Source: Amycolatopsis solani (lineage in GTDB: Bacteria; Actinomycetota; Actinomycetes; Mycobacteriales; Pseudonocardiaceae). Taken from it: a DNA stretch of 64,000 bases. The DNA is taken from positions 1,054,001-1,118,000 of the forward strand of contig NZ_JAWQJT010000001.1 in NCBI RefSeq assembly GCF_033441515.1, in the 5' to 3' direction. Made by a program: the position numbers and the translations under genes. Each line of letters begins with the position of its first letter. The stretch's first letter is position 1. This document shows positions 33,854 through 42,932 of this stretch, one piece after another. The notes beneath the pieces are model-generated. The model saw nothing but the letters and a program-made list of their open reading frames with translations, ran no database searches and was not told the DNA's origin.

Positions 33854-34687
33854 TCAGTCGAACACGAGCGGCAGCTTCGCCGCGGTCTCCTCGTCGGCCG
33901 GGGTGTAGGTCGACACGGTGATCTCCGAGCGGCGGCCGTAGTAGAGGTACGTGAAGTTGAACTGCAGCAGCCCGACCTCCGGGTGCAGGTACCGCTTCGT
34001 GCGGATCGGCTCCGAGTTGACGTCGTGGTGCGGCCAGAGCTCGGCGAACAGCGGCGACTCCGCCTTGAGCCGCTTGACCAGGTTCTTCCATGCGGGCTCG
34101 GCGACGTGCTCGGCCATCGCCGCGCGGAACGAGGCGATGACGCGCGGGATGTTCGTGTCCCAGTCGAGCATGCGCTCGCGCCACTGCGGGTTGAGCAGGC
34201 ACTGGACCAGGGTGTTGCGGTCCTCGAACGGGATCGCGTCGACGTCGCCCATCAGCCAGCTGTAGCCGCGGTTGTAGCCGAGCAGGTCGCAGCGGGCGTT
34301 GCGCACCGCGACCGGGTACGGCTCGAGCTTCTTCAGCATCAGCTCCAGCTGCGGCGAGATGACCTGGCAGTCCTTCTCGCCGTCCGGCTCGGGCGCGCCG
34401 GCCAGGCGGAAGAGGTGGGTGTGCTCGTGCGGGTCGAGGCGCAGCGTGCGCGCGATCGCCTGCAGCACCTGCTCGGACGCGTTGATGTCGCGGCCCTGCT
34501 CGAGCCACGTGTACCAAGTGACCCCGACGCCCGCGAGCTGCGCGACCTCTTCGCGGCGCAGCCCCGGCGTGCGGCGGCGGCCCACGAGGGGAAGGCCGAC
34601 CTGCTCAGGGGTGATCCGCTCGCGGCGGCTGCGCAGGAACCTCGCCAGCTCCTGGCGGCGGAGCTCGGATTCGACGGCGGTGGTCAT
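33854..34687 (-). CDS. MmyB-like helix-turn-helix regulator
   Basis: Regulator of 277 residues. The helix-turn-helix (about 10-90) contains TPGLRREEVAQLAGVGVTWY followed by TWLEQG, the mark of the MmyB-like family. The C-terminal ligand domain (LGYNRGYSWLMGD, a PAS-like MmyB fold reported to bind fatty acids) follows. It is divergent from an MFS exporter with two CTGGTACCAG sites between, one near its own start. Autoregulation and control of the exporter are inferred. Confidence 0.93.
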   Translation of the reverse strand: MTTAVESELRRQELARFLRSRRERITPEQVGLPLVGRRRTPGLRREEVAQLAGVGVTWYTWLEQGRDINASEQVLQAIARTLRLDPHEHTHLFRLAGAPEPDGEKDCQVISPQLELMLKKLEPYPVAVRNARCDLLGYNRGYSWLMGDVDAIPFEDRNTLVQCLLNPQWRERMLDWDTNIPRVIASFRAAMAEHVAEPAWKNLVKRLKAESPLFAELWPHHDVNSEPIRTKRYLHPEVGLLQFNFTYLYYGRRSEITVSTYTPADEETAAKLPLVFD

Positions 34688-34711
34688 GGTGCCAGGATCG
34701 CACGCGGCCGA

Positions 34712-34725
34712 ACCTGGTACCAGGT
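34712..34725. promoter_or_regulatory. Operator 1 of the MmyB-like regulator
   Basis: Perfect 14-base palindrome ACCTGGTACCAGGT, 25 bases before the regulator start at 34687. Its 10-base core recurs 38 bases further on, near the exporter start. The spacing of close to four helical turns would put both on one face of the DNA. Confidence 0.75.
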
Positions 34726-34749
34726 AGTGGCGGTACCCGGATGAACAGC

Positions 34750-34764
34750 AACTGGTACCAGGTT
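34750..34764. promoter_or_regulatory. Operator 2 of the MmyB-like regulator
   Basis: AACTGGTACCAGGTT, sharing the exact core CTGGTACCAG (34752-34761) with operator 1. It ends 24 bases before the exporter ATG, where binding would block transcription of the exporter. Confidence 0.75.
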
Positions 34765-34788
34765 AAATCCGGGTCGATCGTAGTACCC

Positions 34789-36213
34789 ATGACCACGACT
34801 GAACTCGCGCCGAGTACCCCCGGCGCCCAATTTCGGCCGGGACTGACCCCCGCCGGCCTGGTCACGGTGCTGCTGGGGGCGGCACTGCCCATCATCGACT
34901 TCTTCATCGTCAACGTCGCGCTGCCGACGATCGACGCCGACCTGCACGCGTCCACCGCCACCCTGGAACTGGTCGTGGCGGCCTACGGCATCGCGTACGC
35001 GGTGCTGCTGGTGGTCGGCGGCCGCCTCGGCGACTCGTTCGGCAGGCGACGGCTGTTCTTTTGGGGACTCTGGCTGTTCACGCTGACGTCCCTGGCCTGC
35101 GGACTCGCCCCGACGGCGACCACGCTGGTGCTCGCCCGCGCCGCGCAGGGGGCGGCGTCGGCATTGCTGCTGCCGCAGGTGCTCTCGATCATCCAGGCGA
35201 CGACGTCCGGCGAAGAGCGTTCGCGCGCGCTGGGGTTGTTCGGCGCGACCGGCGGCCTCTCGACGGTCGTCGGCCAGCTCCTCGGCGGCGGACTGGTGGC
35301 CGCGGACCTGTTCGGCAGCGGCTGGCGGCCGATCTTCCTGGTGAACGTGCCCATCGGGCTGGTGGTGCTGGTGCTGGCCCGCCGCCTGCCGGAGAGCCGC
35401 GCGCACAACCCGCTGGGCGTCGACCGGCTCGGTACCGTGCTCCTGGCCGTGACGCTGCTGTCGCTGCTGGTCCCGCTGATGGAAGGCCGCGCACTGGGCT
35501 GGCCGGTGTGGACGATCGCGCTGCTGGCCGTCTTCCCGTTCGCCGCCGCCGCGCTGGTCCACGTCGAACGGCGCTTGGAGCGGACCGGTGGCACGCCGCT
35601 GCTGCCGCCGTCGGTGCTGCGGCTGCCGAGCGTCCGGCGCGGGCTCATGGTGGCGATCCCGTTCTTCGCCGCGTTCGGCTCGTTCATGTTCGTCTACGCG
35701 ATGACGCTGCAGGAGGGCCTGCACTTCGGCCCGCTCGGCGCCGGCGTCGCGCTGACGCCGCTCGCGGTCGCGTACTTCACGGTGTCGATGCTGAGCAGCC
35801 GGCTGGTGGCCCGCTACGGGCAGCGGGTCGTCCCGGTCGGCGGCGCGATCACGGCGCTCGGCATGGTGGCGCTGCTGTGCACGTCGCTGGCGCAGTGGCC
35901 GAACCTGACCGTGCTCGACCTGGCGCCGTCGATGGTGGCGATCGGCGTCGGGAACGCGCTGGCGATGACGACGTTGTTCCGGATCGTCCTGTCGCACGTG
36001 CCGACCGACCTGGCCGGCGTCGGCAGCGGCGTGATGACGACGAACCAGCAGACGTCGCTGGCGCTGGGCGTCGCCACGCTGGGGAGCCTGTACGCGGCCC
36101 TCGCGGGTTCGCTGGGCAGCCGGGACGCGTTCGCGCTGGTGATCGGGGTGGTGGCGGTGCTGGCGGCGATCGTCGCGGTCACCGGTCGGCGGCTGCCCGA
36201 CCCGCGGGTCTGA
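34789..36213 (+). CDS. MFS drug exporter, DHA2/EmrB-like
   Basis: 14-helix-type exporter of 474 residues. IIDFFIVNVALPTI near 31-44 is motif D1 and GGRLGDSFGRRR near 79-90 is motif A. An earlier in-frame start at 34741 runs through operator 2, so ATG 34789 is chosen; its first residues (TTTELAPSTP) are cytoplasmic. Drug or secondary-metabolite export is likely, but the substrate is unknown. The MmyB-like neighbour is the probable repressor. Confidence 0.92.
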   Translation: MTTTELAPSTPGAQFRPGLTPAGLVTVLLGAALPIIDFFIVNVALPTIDADLHASTATLELVVAAYGIAYAVLLVVGGRLGDSFGRRRLFFWGLWLFTLTSLACGLAPTATTLVLARAAQGAASALLLPQVLSIIQATTSGEERSRALGLFGATGGLSTVVGQLLGGGLVAADLFGSGWRPIFLVNVPIGLVVLVLARRLPESRAHNPLGVDRLGTVLLAVTLLSLLVPLMEGRALGWPVWTIALLAVFPFAAAALVHVERRLERTGGTPLLPPSVLRLPSVRRGLMVAIPFFAAFGSFMFVYAMTLQEGLHFGPLGAGVALTPLAVAYFTVSMLSSRLVARYGQRVVPVGGAITALGMVALLCTSLAQWPNLTVLDLAPSMVAIGVGNALAMTTLFRIVLSHVPTDLAGVGSGVMTTNQQTSLALGVATLGSLYAALAGSLGSRDAFALVIGVVAVLAAIVAVTGRRLPDPRV

Positions 36214-36266
36214 GAAATCCCGGATTCACCCGTCGGAAAAGTGGTCCCCCGGACGACTATGGGGGT

Positions 36267-36791
36267 GTGACGGAACCTCGGGTACGACCGGACCCGGCCT
36301 TCGCGCTGCTCGGCCTCTACGAGACCGCGCTGCCGGAGGTCTACGGGTACCTGCTGTCCCGCTGCGGCGACCGCACGCTCGCCGAGGAACTGACGTCCGA
36401 GACGTTCCTCGGCGCGGTCGCCGCCTGTCGCAAGGAGTACGCACCTCCAGTGAGCACCGGGTGGCTGATCGGCGTCGCCCGGCACAAGCTCGCCGACCAC
36501 TGGCGGCGCAAAGAACGCGAGGAACGCGGCTTGCGGCTCGTGCACGACAGCGAGCCGGAGGTCGAAGACCCGTGGGACGAGCAGCTCGACGCCCTGCGCG
36601 CGAGACAGGTGCTCGACTCGCTCGGCCCGCACCACCGGGCCGCGCTGACCCTCCGGTACGTCGACGGCCTCGGGGTGCCCGAGGTCGCCGGCCACCTGGG
36701 CCGGAGCGTGCACGCCACCGAGGCGTTGCTCGTGCGGGCCCGCGCCGCGTTCCGGCGCGCTTACGAGGAGAAGGAGGGTCGCGATGCCTGA
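36267..36791 (+). CDS. ECF-type sigma factor
   Basis: Sigma-70 factor of 174 residues. Region 2 lies near 20-85 (LAEELTSETFLGAVAACRKE; DHWRRKERE) and region 4 near 110-165 (LDSLGPHHRAALTLRYVDG; VPEVAGHLGRSVHATEALLV). The start is GTG 36267. Its end overlaps the next gene by eight bases, and that gene encodes a VOC protein with an anti-sigma-like N-terminal tail. The signal and regulon are unknown. Confidence 0.92.
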   Translation: MTEPRVRPDPAFALLGLYETALPEVYGYLLSRCGDRTLAEELTSETFLGAVAACRKEYAPPVSTGWLIGVARHKLADHWRRKEREERGLRLVHDSEPEVEDPWDEQLDALRARQVLDSLGPHHRAALTLRYVDGLGVPEVAGHLGRSVHATEALLVRARAAFRRAYEEKEGRDA

Positions 36792-37659
36792 GCCGTTCGA
36801 CGCGCTTCGCCGGCCTTCCGAGCGGGTCGGTCCCGACCCGGACTTCGCCGCCGAACTGCGCGACAACCTGCGTCGCGTGATCTTGAACGGAGCCGATATG
36901 ACGACCACCTCCGAAGCGCCGGCCACCGACGCCGAACTGCGCTCGCTGACGCCGTACCTCGCCGTCTCCGACGCGCGCGCCGCCCTCGACTTCTACGTCG
37001 AGGTCTTCGGCGCGGTGCGCCGCGGCGAGCCGATCCTGATGGACGACGGCCGGATCGGGCACGCCGAACTGGCCATCGGCGACGCCGTGCTCATGCTCGC
37101 CGAGGAGTACCCGGAGATCGGGCACGTGGCCCCGCGCGAAGGGGGCGCGTCGGTGCGGGTGGAGGTGCCGGACCCGGACGTCAGCGTGACCCGGGCCCTG
37201 GAGCGGGGCGCGACGCTGATCCGCGCGGTGAGCGACTCGCCGTACGGGCGCGGCGGCTCGTTCCGCGACCCGTTCGGCCAGCGCTGGCTGGTCTCGCAGG
37301 CGACGCCGAAGCCCGCCGCGTCGCCGAAACCGGGCGAGGCCATGTACTTCACGTTCCAGGTCCCGGAAGCCGAGCCGGCGAAGTCGTTCTACGGCGCGGT
37401 CCTCGGCTGGGAGTTCACGCCGGGTTCGGTGTCCGACGCTTGGGGCTTCTCGGGACCGGGTCTCGAAGGCGGGCTGTGGGCGGGCGACCGGCAGGTCGGC
37501 TGGAAGCTGATGTACGCCGTGGACGACCTCGACGCGGCCCGGGCCAGGGTCGGCGAACAGGGCGGTCAGGCCGGCGAAGTGGAGAACCACCCGTACGGCC
37601 GGACCGCGGACTGCACCGACAACCAGGGCATCGAGTTCTGGCTCTGGCAGCGGCCCTAG
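36784..37659 (+). CDS. Double VOC protein with sigma-operon leader
   Basis: Protein of 291 residues. The first 40 residues (FDALRRPSERVGPDPDFAAE...) look like the N-termini of proteins co-encoded with ECF factors, which often contact sigma. Two vicinal-oxygen-chelate domains follow, about 50-165 (LAVSDARAALDFYVEVFG) and 185-290 (EPAKSFYGAVLGWEF), as in glyoxalase and bleomycin-resistance proteins. It may be a small-molecule sensor that restrains the sigma factor; this is inference. An internal start at 36898 would give the VOC part alone. The stop shares CTAG with the converging ggt. Confidence 0.88.
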   Translation: MPEPFDALRRPSERVGPDPDFAAELRDNLRRVILNGADMTTTSEAPATDAELRSLTPYLAVSDARAALDFYVEVFGAVRRGEPILMDDGRIGHAELAIGDAVLMLAEEYPEIGHVAPREGGASVRVEVPDPDVSVTRALERGATLIRAVSDSPYGRGGSFRDPFGQRWLVSQATPKPAASPKPGEAMYFTFQVPEAEPAKSFYGAVLGWEFTPGSVSDAWGFSGPGLEGGLWAGDRQVGWKLMYAVDDLDAARARVGEQGGQAGEVENHPYGRTADCTDNQGIEFWLWQRP

Positions 37660-39422
37660 CGGCCGGCGGCGTAACCCTGCATGCCGCGGGCGTTGGCCGC
37701 CGCCTTGAGCAAGCCGCCGGTGCGGGAGACCGCCGAGAGCCGGCCGAGGGCCCAGTCGCCCGCGTCCACGACCTCGTGGCCGCGGGCGCGCAGGCCGTCC
37801 AAAGTGGACGCGCCGAGGCGGGACTCCACCACCAGTTCGCGGGGGTTCCAGGACCGCGGGTAGAACGAGCTCGGGAACGCCGTCGTGTGCCAGGCCGGGC
37901 TGTCGATCGACTCCTGGAGGTTCAGGCCGCCGTAGACGTGGGCGAGCCAGAAGCACAGCTGCCACTGGTCCTGCTGGTCGCCGCCGGGGGTGCCGAAGGC
38001 CAGCGTCGGGACGCCGTCGCGCAGGGCGAGGGACGGCGACAGCGTGATCCGGGGGCGCTTGCGCGGGGCCAAGGAGTTCGGCAGGCCCTGTTCCAGCCAG
38101 AACATCTGGCCGCGGGAGTCCAGGCAGAAGCCCAGCGACGGGATGGTCGGGCTGGACTGCAGCCAGCCGCCGGACGGCGTGAGCGACACCAGGTTGCCCG
38201 CCGCGTCGACGACGTCGAGGTGGACCGTGTCGCCGCGGGTCTGGCCCTGGGGGCCGACCGTCGGCTCGCCGGTCGCGCCGCCTTCGGCCCGCAACCCCTG
38301 CAACGAGTCCAGGATCGCCGGCAGCCGCGCCGGGCCGCGGGCGTCTCCCGGGCGCAGGGAAGCGGACGCCGTGTCGGTGATCAACGCGCGCCGCGAATCC
38401 GTGTACGACGCCGAAAGCAGGACGTCGAGGGGGACGTCGGTGTCGCCGTACCACGCCTCGCGGTCCGCGAACGCCAGCTTCGCCGCTTCGGTCGCCAAGT
38501 GCACCGTGCGCTCCGACGCGACTCCGTCCACAAAGGACAGCTCATCGCGGAAGCCGTGCAGGAGCAGCGCCTGCTGGAGCAGCGCCGGGCCCTGCGTCCA
38601 GCCGCCCAGCTTGACCAGGCGCCGGTCGCCGACGTCCACGAACGCCGGCTCCTCGTACGACGCCGACCACGACGCCAGGTCGTCGCCGGTCAGCAGGCCC
38701 GCGTGGTCGCGGCCGGAGTCGTCGCGGAACTCCTGGCGGCTGAACGCGTCGATCGCTTCGGCGACGAAACCCTGTGACCAGGCCCGACGGCCGGCGTCGA
38801 TCTGCGCTTCGCGACCCGAGACGGCTTCGGCTTCCCGCAGCAGCCGTTCCCAGGTGTCCGCCAGGGCCGGGTTCCGGTGCAGGCCGGCCGCCGGCTCGCC
38901 GCCCGGCAGCCACAGCTCCGCCGACGTCGGCCAGTGCTCGGTGAACAAGCGGGACACCGCGCTGATCGTGTCCGTGACCCGCGAGACCAGCGGGACGCCG
39001 TTGCGGGCGTACCCGATCGCGTAGGACAGCACCTCGCGAAGCGGCTTCGTGCCGTAGTCGCGAAGGAGCAGGAGCCAGCCGTCCCACGCACCCGGGACGG
39101 TCGCCGGGAGCAAGCCGCTGCCGGGGATCAGGTCCAGCCCCAGCGCCGCGAAGTGCTCGGGCGTGGCCCCCGCGGGCGACGGGCCTTGGCCGGCCAGCGC
39201 CCGCGGGGTCGGGTCGTCCGCCGTCACGAAGAGGCCGGGTACCTGGCCCGCCGGCCCGCACAGGTGCGGCTCGGCGACCTGCAGGACGAACCCGGCGGCG
39301 ACCGCCGCGTCGAACGCGTTGCCGCCGTCTTCCAGCACCGCCATCCCGGTGGCCGAGGCCAGCCAGTGCGTCGATGCCACCATCCCGAAGGTGCCGGCCA
39401 GCTCGGGCCTCGTCGTGAACAT
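37656..39422 (-). CDS. ggt: Gamma-glutamyltransferase, intracellular type
   Basis: N-terminal nucleophile hydrolase of 588 residues made as a precursor that cleaves itself before T399 in GDTVHLDVVD, which becomes the catalytic residue of the small subunit. Large-subunit markers include GGNAFDAAVAAGF near 33-45 and the VPGAWDGW loop. No signal peptide is present, unlike secreted glutathione-degrading enzymes, so it resembles the cytoplasmic YwrD type. Actinomycetes lack glutathione, so other gamma-glutamyl compounds are the likely substrate. Confidence 0.93.
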   Translation of the reverse strand: MFTTRPELAGTFGMVASTHWLASATGMAVLEDGGNAFDAAVAAGFVLQVAEPHLCGPAGQVPGLFVTADDPTPRALAGQGPSPAGATPEHFAALGLDLIPGSGLLPATVPGAWDGWLLLLRDYGTKPLREVLSYAIGYARNGVPLVSRVTDTISAVSRLFTEHWPTSAELWLPGGEPAAGLHRNPALADTWERLLREAEAVSGREAQIDAGRRAWSQGFVAEAIDAFSRQEFRDDSGRDHAGLLTGDDLASWSASYEEPAFVDVGDRRLVKLGGWTQGPALLQQALLLHGFRDELSFVDGVASERTVHLATEAAKLAFADREAWYGDTDVPLDVLLSASYTDSRRALITDTASASLRPGDARGPARLPAILDSLQGLRAEGGATGEPTVGPQGQTRGDTVHLDVVDAAGNLVSLTPSGGWLQSSPTIPSLGFCLDSRGQMFWLEQGLPNSLAPRKRPRITLSPSLALRDGVPTLAFGTPGGDQQDQWQLCFWLAHVYGGLNLQESIDSPAWHTTAFPSSFYPRSWNPRELVVESRLGASTLDGLRARGHEVVDAGDWALGRLSAVSRTGGLLKAAANARGMQGYAAGR

Positions 39423-39449
39423 GCCCCGATAGTACGCAAAGCTAAGGAA

Positions 39450-39866
39450 TTACCAAGCCGTCGGACGGCGCCGCTCCGGCTCGTACGGCTGCGTGATGAT
39501 CTCCATCCCGTTGCCGCCGGGATCGAGGAAGTAGACCCCACGGCCGCCGTGGTTGTGGTTGATTTCGCCGACCTGCTGCATCCGCGGATCGGCGAAATAG
39601 GTGACGCCCGATTCGACGAGCCGCGCGAAGACGGCGTCGAAGTCGTCTTCGGGGACCAGGAAGCAGTAGTGCTGCAGGCGAAGGTCCGCTTCGGGGACGC
39701 TCGCGAAGTCCAGCCGGACGCCGTTGCGCGTCTCGACGGGGATGAACGGACCCCACTCTTCCCCGACTTCGAGGCCGAGCAGGGTCGCCAGGAATTCGGC
39801 GGATTCCCGGTTGTTCCGGGACGGGACGATCAGGTGGTTGAGTTCGACGGATACGGATACTGGCAC
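39450..39866 (-). CDS. VOC family protein
   Basis: Single vicinal-oxygen-chelate protein of 138 residues. NHLIVPSRNNRESAEFLATL near 10-29, and the repeat partner GGRGVYFLDPGGNGMEIIT near 107-125, include the histidine and glutamate positions that hold metal in the family. Function may be glyoxalase-like, dioxygenase-like or drug-binding. It runs in the same direction as ggt, which lies 27 bases downstream, so they may share a transcript. Confidence 0.88.
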   Translation of the reverse strand: MPVSVSVELNHLIVPSRNNRESAEFLATLLGLEVGEEWGPFIPVETRNGVRLDFASVPEADLRLQHYCFLVPEDDFDAVFARLVESGVTYFADPRMQQVGEINHNHGGRGVYFLDPGGNGMEIITQPYEPERRRPTAW

Positions 39867-39894
39867 GATTCCGGATCGTAGCCAGCGCTACCGG

Positions 39895-41199
39895 TCAGGA
39901 CACCTTGATTTTCGCTGCCGCCCGCGGCCGCCCGACGCCCTGCCAGGACAGCCCGGCGGCCACGATCACCCGCGGGTCCAGGAGGTTGCGCGTGTCGACG
40001 ACGTCGATGCCGTCCATCAGCTCGGCCATCGCGGCCCAGTCGAGGTGCTTGAACTCGGCCCACTCGGTCAGTACGACGACGACGTCCGCGTCCTTCGCGA
40101 CCTGGTAGGCGTCGTCGACGACGGTCATCCCGTCGAGCCCGCCGTCGATCGCCGGGTCGTACGCGGTCAGTTCGGCGCCGAGCGCGCCCAGCACCGACGC
40201 GACGGCGAGGGCGGGCGAGTCGCGCAGGTCGTTGGTGCCCGCCTTGAACGCCAGGCCGAGCACACCGATCCGGGCGCCGGCCAGCGTGCCGCCGACCGCG
40301 CCGGCGATCTTCGCGACGATCCGGTCGCGCTGGGCGATGTTCTCGTCGATGGCCGAGGTCAGCATCTTGAAGTCGTAGTTCACCGACTCGGCCACCTTGA
40401 CCAGCGCGCTGGTGTCCTTCGGCAGGCACGAGCCGCCCCAGCCCGGGCCCGGCTTGAGGAACGTCCGGCCGATCCGCCGGTCGTAGCCCATGCCCTCGGT
40501 GACCAGGGTGATGTCCGCGCCGAGGCGTTCGCACAGCTCGCCGATCGAGTTGACGTAGGACAGCTTGAGCGCGAGGTAGCAGTTCGCCGCGTACTTCACG
40601 AGCTCCGCGCTCGCCGCGTCGGCGACGACGAGCGGCGCGTCCAGCTCGGCGTACAGCGCGCCGACCCACCGGGCGGCGGCGAGGTCGGCCGACCCGACGA
40701 CGATCCGGTCCGGGCCGAGGAAGTCGGCGACCGCGGTGCCTTCGCGGAGGAACTCGGGGTTCGACACCACCGGCACGTCGGCGCGGCCGAGCATCGCCTG
40801 GATCCGCTCGGACGTGCCGACCGGCACGGTCGACTTGGTGACCAGCGCGCACCCGGCGGGCAGGACGTCGCCGATCTCGGCGGTCACCGCCTCGACCGCG
40901 CGCAGGTCCGCGGAGCCGCCGGCCCCCATCGGCGTCGGCACGCAGAGGAACACCGCCTGCGCGTCGCGGACCGCGTCCCGCGCGCCGACGACGAACTGGA
41001 GGCGCCCGGCGGCGATGCCGCGGGTCACCAGGTCGGCGAGCCCGGGTTCGAGGATGTCGACGCGGCCGGCGCTCAGCCGGGACACCTTCGCGCGGTCGAC
41101 GTCCACGCAGGTGACGGAATGCCCCAGACTGGCCAGGCAGGCCCCCGTGGTCAAGCCGACGTAACCGGTCCCTACCACCACGATCCGAGCTGGCGTCAT
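39895..41199 (-). CDS. ugd: UDP-glucose 6-dehydrogenase
   Basis: Oxidises UDP-glucose twice to UDP-glucuronate with NAD, giving an acidic sugar donor for surface polymers. At 434 residues it is of standard length. The NAD fold opens with VVGTGYVGL (8-16), FLCVPTP is near 84-90, and the catalytic cysteine is C258 in GGSCLPKD. The C-terminal UDP-binding domain is complete. It is 28 bases upstream of the VOC gene on the same strand. It could feed the glycan enzymes at 24.5-30.5 kb. Confidence 0.95.
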   Translation of the reverse strand: MTPARIVVVGTGYVGLTTGACLASLGHSVTCVDVDRAKVSRLSAGRVDILEPGLADLVTRGIAAGRLQFVVGARDAVRDAQAVFLCVPTPMGAGGSADLRAVEAVTAEIGDVLPAGCALVTKSTVPVGTSERIQAMLGRADVPVVSNPEFLREGTAVADFLGPDRIVVGSADLAAARWVGALYAELDAPLVVADAASAELVKYAANCYLALKLSYVNSIGELCERLGADITLVTEGMGYDRRIGRTFLKPGPGWGGSCLPKDTSALVKVAESVNYDFKMLTSAIDENIAQRDRIVAKIAGAVGGTLAGARIGVLGLAFKAGTNDLRDSPALAVASVLGALGAELTAYDPAIDGGLDGMTVVDDAYQVAKDADVVVVLTEWAEFKHLDWAAMAELMDGIDVVDTRNLLDPRVIVAAGLSWQGVGRPRAAAKIKVS

Positions 41200-41342
41200 G
41201 GTGCTGAAGGTGACAGCCCGAGTTGACCACGACGCTAACGGAAACAGACGCCCCCGGAAGCGGTGAGCGAAGACACGAACCGTCGATGCGAACGAGCGTT
41301 AACCTTGGTCCGCGAACCGGAGCAGCGAAGGGAACGGCACAG

Positions 41343-42101
41343 ATGCAGATCACGGACACCGCGGCGCTCGTCACGGGTGGCGCGTCGGGTCTCGGCGGAG
41401 CCACGGCGAAGGCGCTCGCGGCCAAGGGCGCGAAGGTGTTCGCGCTCGACCTGGCGCAGTCGATCGAGAAGGCCGAGCAGGTCGACGGCATCACCTACGT
41501 CGAGGCCGACGTCACCGACGTCGAGCAGGTCGAGGCGGCGGTCGCGACCGCATCGGGCTCCGGCGTGCCGCTGCGGACCGTGGTGAACTGCGCCGGCATC
41601 GGGCCGTCCGCGCGGATCCTGTCCAAGAAGGGCCGCCACGACCTCGCGCTGTACGCGAAGGTCATCCAGATCAACCTGATCGGGACGTTCAACGTCCTGA
41701 CCGTCGCTTCCGAAGCGATCGCGAAGACCGAGCCGCTCGAGGACGACGCCCGCGGCGTCATCATCAACACCGCGTCCATCGCCGCGTTCGACGGCCAGAT
41801 CGGACAGGTCGCCTACTCGTCGTCCAAGGGCGGCGTCGTCGGCATGACCCTGCCGGCCGCCCGCGACCTCGCCTCACACGGCATCCGCGTGCTGACCATC
41901 GCGCCCGGCATCGTGGACACCCCGATGCTGGCCACGGTCAGCGACGAGTTCCGCGCGGCGCTCGCCTCCGGCATCCCGTTCCCGAAGCGCCTCGCGCGGC
42001 CGGACGAGTACGCCCAGCTCGCGCTCTCGCTGATCGACCACGACTACCTGAACGGCGAGGTCGTCCGCATGGACGGCTCGCTGCGCATGGCCCCGCGCTG
42101 A
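41343..42101 (+). CDS. SDR dehydrogenase, 3-hydroxyacyl-CoA type
   Basis: Short-chain dehydrogenase of 252 residues. The cofactor loop is TGGASGLGGA (11-20), the catalytic serine lies in NTASIAA and the YxxxK pair in YSSSK; NCAG is intact. The insert after SARILSKKG and the overall form match type II 3-hydroxyacyl-CoA dehydrogenase (HSD17B10-like), used in branched-chain acyl breakdown. ATG 41343 is preferred to upstream frames in the shared promoter region with ugd. A strong terminator follows. Confidence 0.92.
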   Translation: MQITDTAALVTGGASGLGGATAKALAAKGAKVFALDLAQSIEKAEQVDGITYVEADVTDVEQVEAAVATASGSGVPLRTVVNCAGIGPSARILSKKGRHDLALYAKVIQINLIGTFNVLTVASEAIAKTEPLEDDARGVIINTASIAAFDGQIGQVAYSSSKGGVVGMTLPAARDLASHGIRVLTIAPGIVDTPMLATVSDEFRAALASGIPFPKRLARPDEYAQLALSLIDHDYLNGEVVRMDGSLRMAPR

Positions 42102-42106
42102 CCCCG

Positions 42107-42139
42107 AGGGCGGCACTTTCATAGGGAAAGTGCCGCCCT
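42107..42139. terminator. Bidirectional hairpin terminator
   Basis: 14-base perfect arms AGGGCGGCACTTTC and GAAAGTGCCGCCCT with the 5-base loop ATAGG. It lies between the converging SDR and methyltransferase genes. Its tip, ACTTTCATAGGGAAAGT, recurs exactly in the hairpin at 56306-56340. Confidence 0.9.
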
Positions 42140-42146
42140 GGGCTGG

Positions 42147-42800
42147 TCAGCGGGTGAGGCGGACTTCCAGGCCGATGCCGTCCGCGGTGACCGAGCAGCC
42201 ACCGAAAGCGCTCTGGGCGGCCAGCTCCTCGAACTGGGTCGGGGTGAACGCGCGGCGCCGCAGCCAGCCGAGCGTCTGCCGGACGGTGAAGCCGCTGACC
42301 ACGCCGACGTTCATCGACGCGACCTCGCGGCCGATGTCCGCGCTCGTGGCCTCGTGGTTGAGATCGTGGATCACCGCGAACCCACCGGGGCGCAGCACCC
42401 GGTGCATCTCGTCCAGCGCCGCGACCGGCTGCCGGAAGTTCTTGAACGCCGCCTGGCAGACCACGAAGTCGAACGACTCCGCGTCGAACGGCGCGTGCGT
42501 GATGTCGCCCTGGCGGAAGTCGATCTCCAGGCCGGCACTGTTTTCCCGGGCGATCTCGACCATCGTGTGGCTGATGTCGAGCCCGGTGACGCGGAAGCCG
42601 CGCTTCGCCAGCTCGATGGCGAAGAAGCCCGGCCCGGGCGCCACCTCCAGGATCGCGGCGCCCGCCGCCAGCCCGGACGTGACCTCGGCCGCCTGCTTCC
42701 GGTACTGCCTGAGCTGGGCTTCCGTGCCGCGGTTCTTGGCGTACCAGCGGGCCTGGAACCCCTCCATCTCGGGCACCCGGTGCTTGCGGGTCGTTTCCAT
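42147..42800 (-). CDS. SAM-dependent methyltransferase
   Basis: Class I methyltransferase of 217 residues from ATG 42800. ILEVAPGPGFFAIELAKRGF near 50-69 binds SAM, and LRPGGFAVIHDLNHE near 137-151 is the usual later strand. UbiE/Coq5-like small-molecule methylation is likely; the substrate is unknown. It lies downstream of a PadR regulator on the same strand, though a hairpin separates the two. Confidence 0.9.
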   Translation of the reverse strand: METTRKHRVPEMEGFQARWYAKNRGTEAQLRQYRKQAAEVTSGLAAGAAILEVAPGPGFFAIELAKRGFRVTGLDISHTMVEIARENSAGLEIDFRQGDITHAPFDAESFDFVVCQAAFKNFRQPVAALDEMHRVLRPGGFAVIHDLNHEATSADIGREVASMNVGVVSGFTVRQTLGWLRRRAFTPTQFEELAAQSAFGGCSVTADGIGLEVRLTR

Positions 42801-42893
42801 GGATCTCTCCTCTTCGGGTGAGCCGAACCGAAGAGCCGCCCGGTTATCCTTTTCGTGCCACCTCGGGGCCGGGCGTGCTCGGTTCGGGGTCGA

Positions 42894-42929
42894 GGACCCC
42901 GGGCGGTGTGCCAGCACCACCCGGGGTCC
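42894..42929. terminator. Hairpin between padR-type gene and methyltransferase
   Basis: GGACCCCGGG with GGTG faces CACC with CCCGGGGTCC (one mismatched base on each side) around a 6-base loop. It begins four bases after the PadR stop, so it probably ends or attenuates that transcript before the methyltransferase. Confidence 0.75.
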
Positions 42930-42932
42930 GTG

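Noticed and set aside
42107..42139. Possible transposon end, because the same 17 bases occur at 56316-56332
   Set aside because: Each copy sits in a perfect hairpin right after a stop codon, and no transposase or target duplication is present; a terminator explains both.
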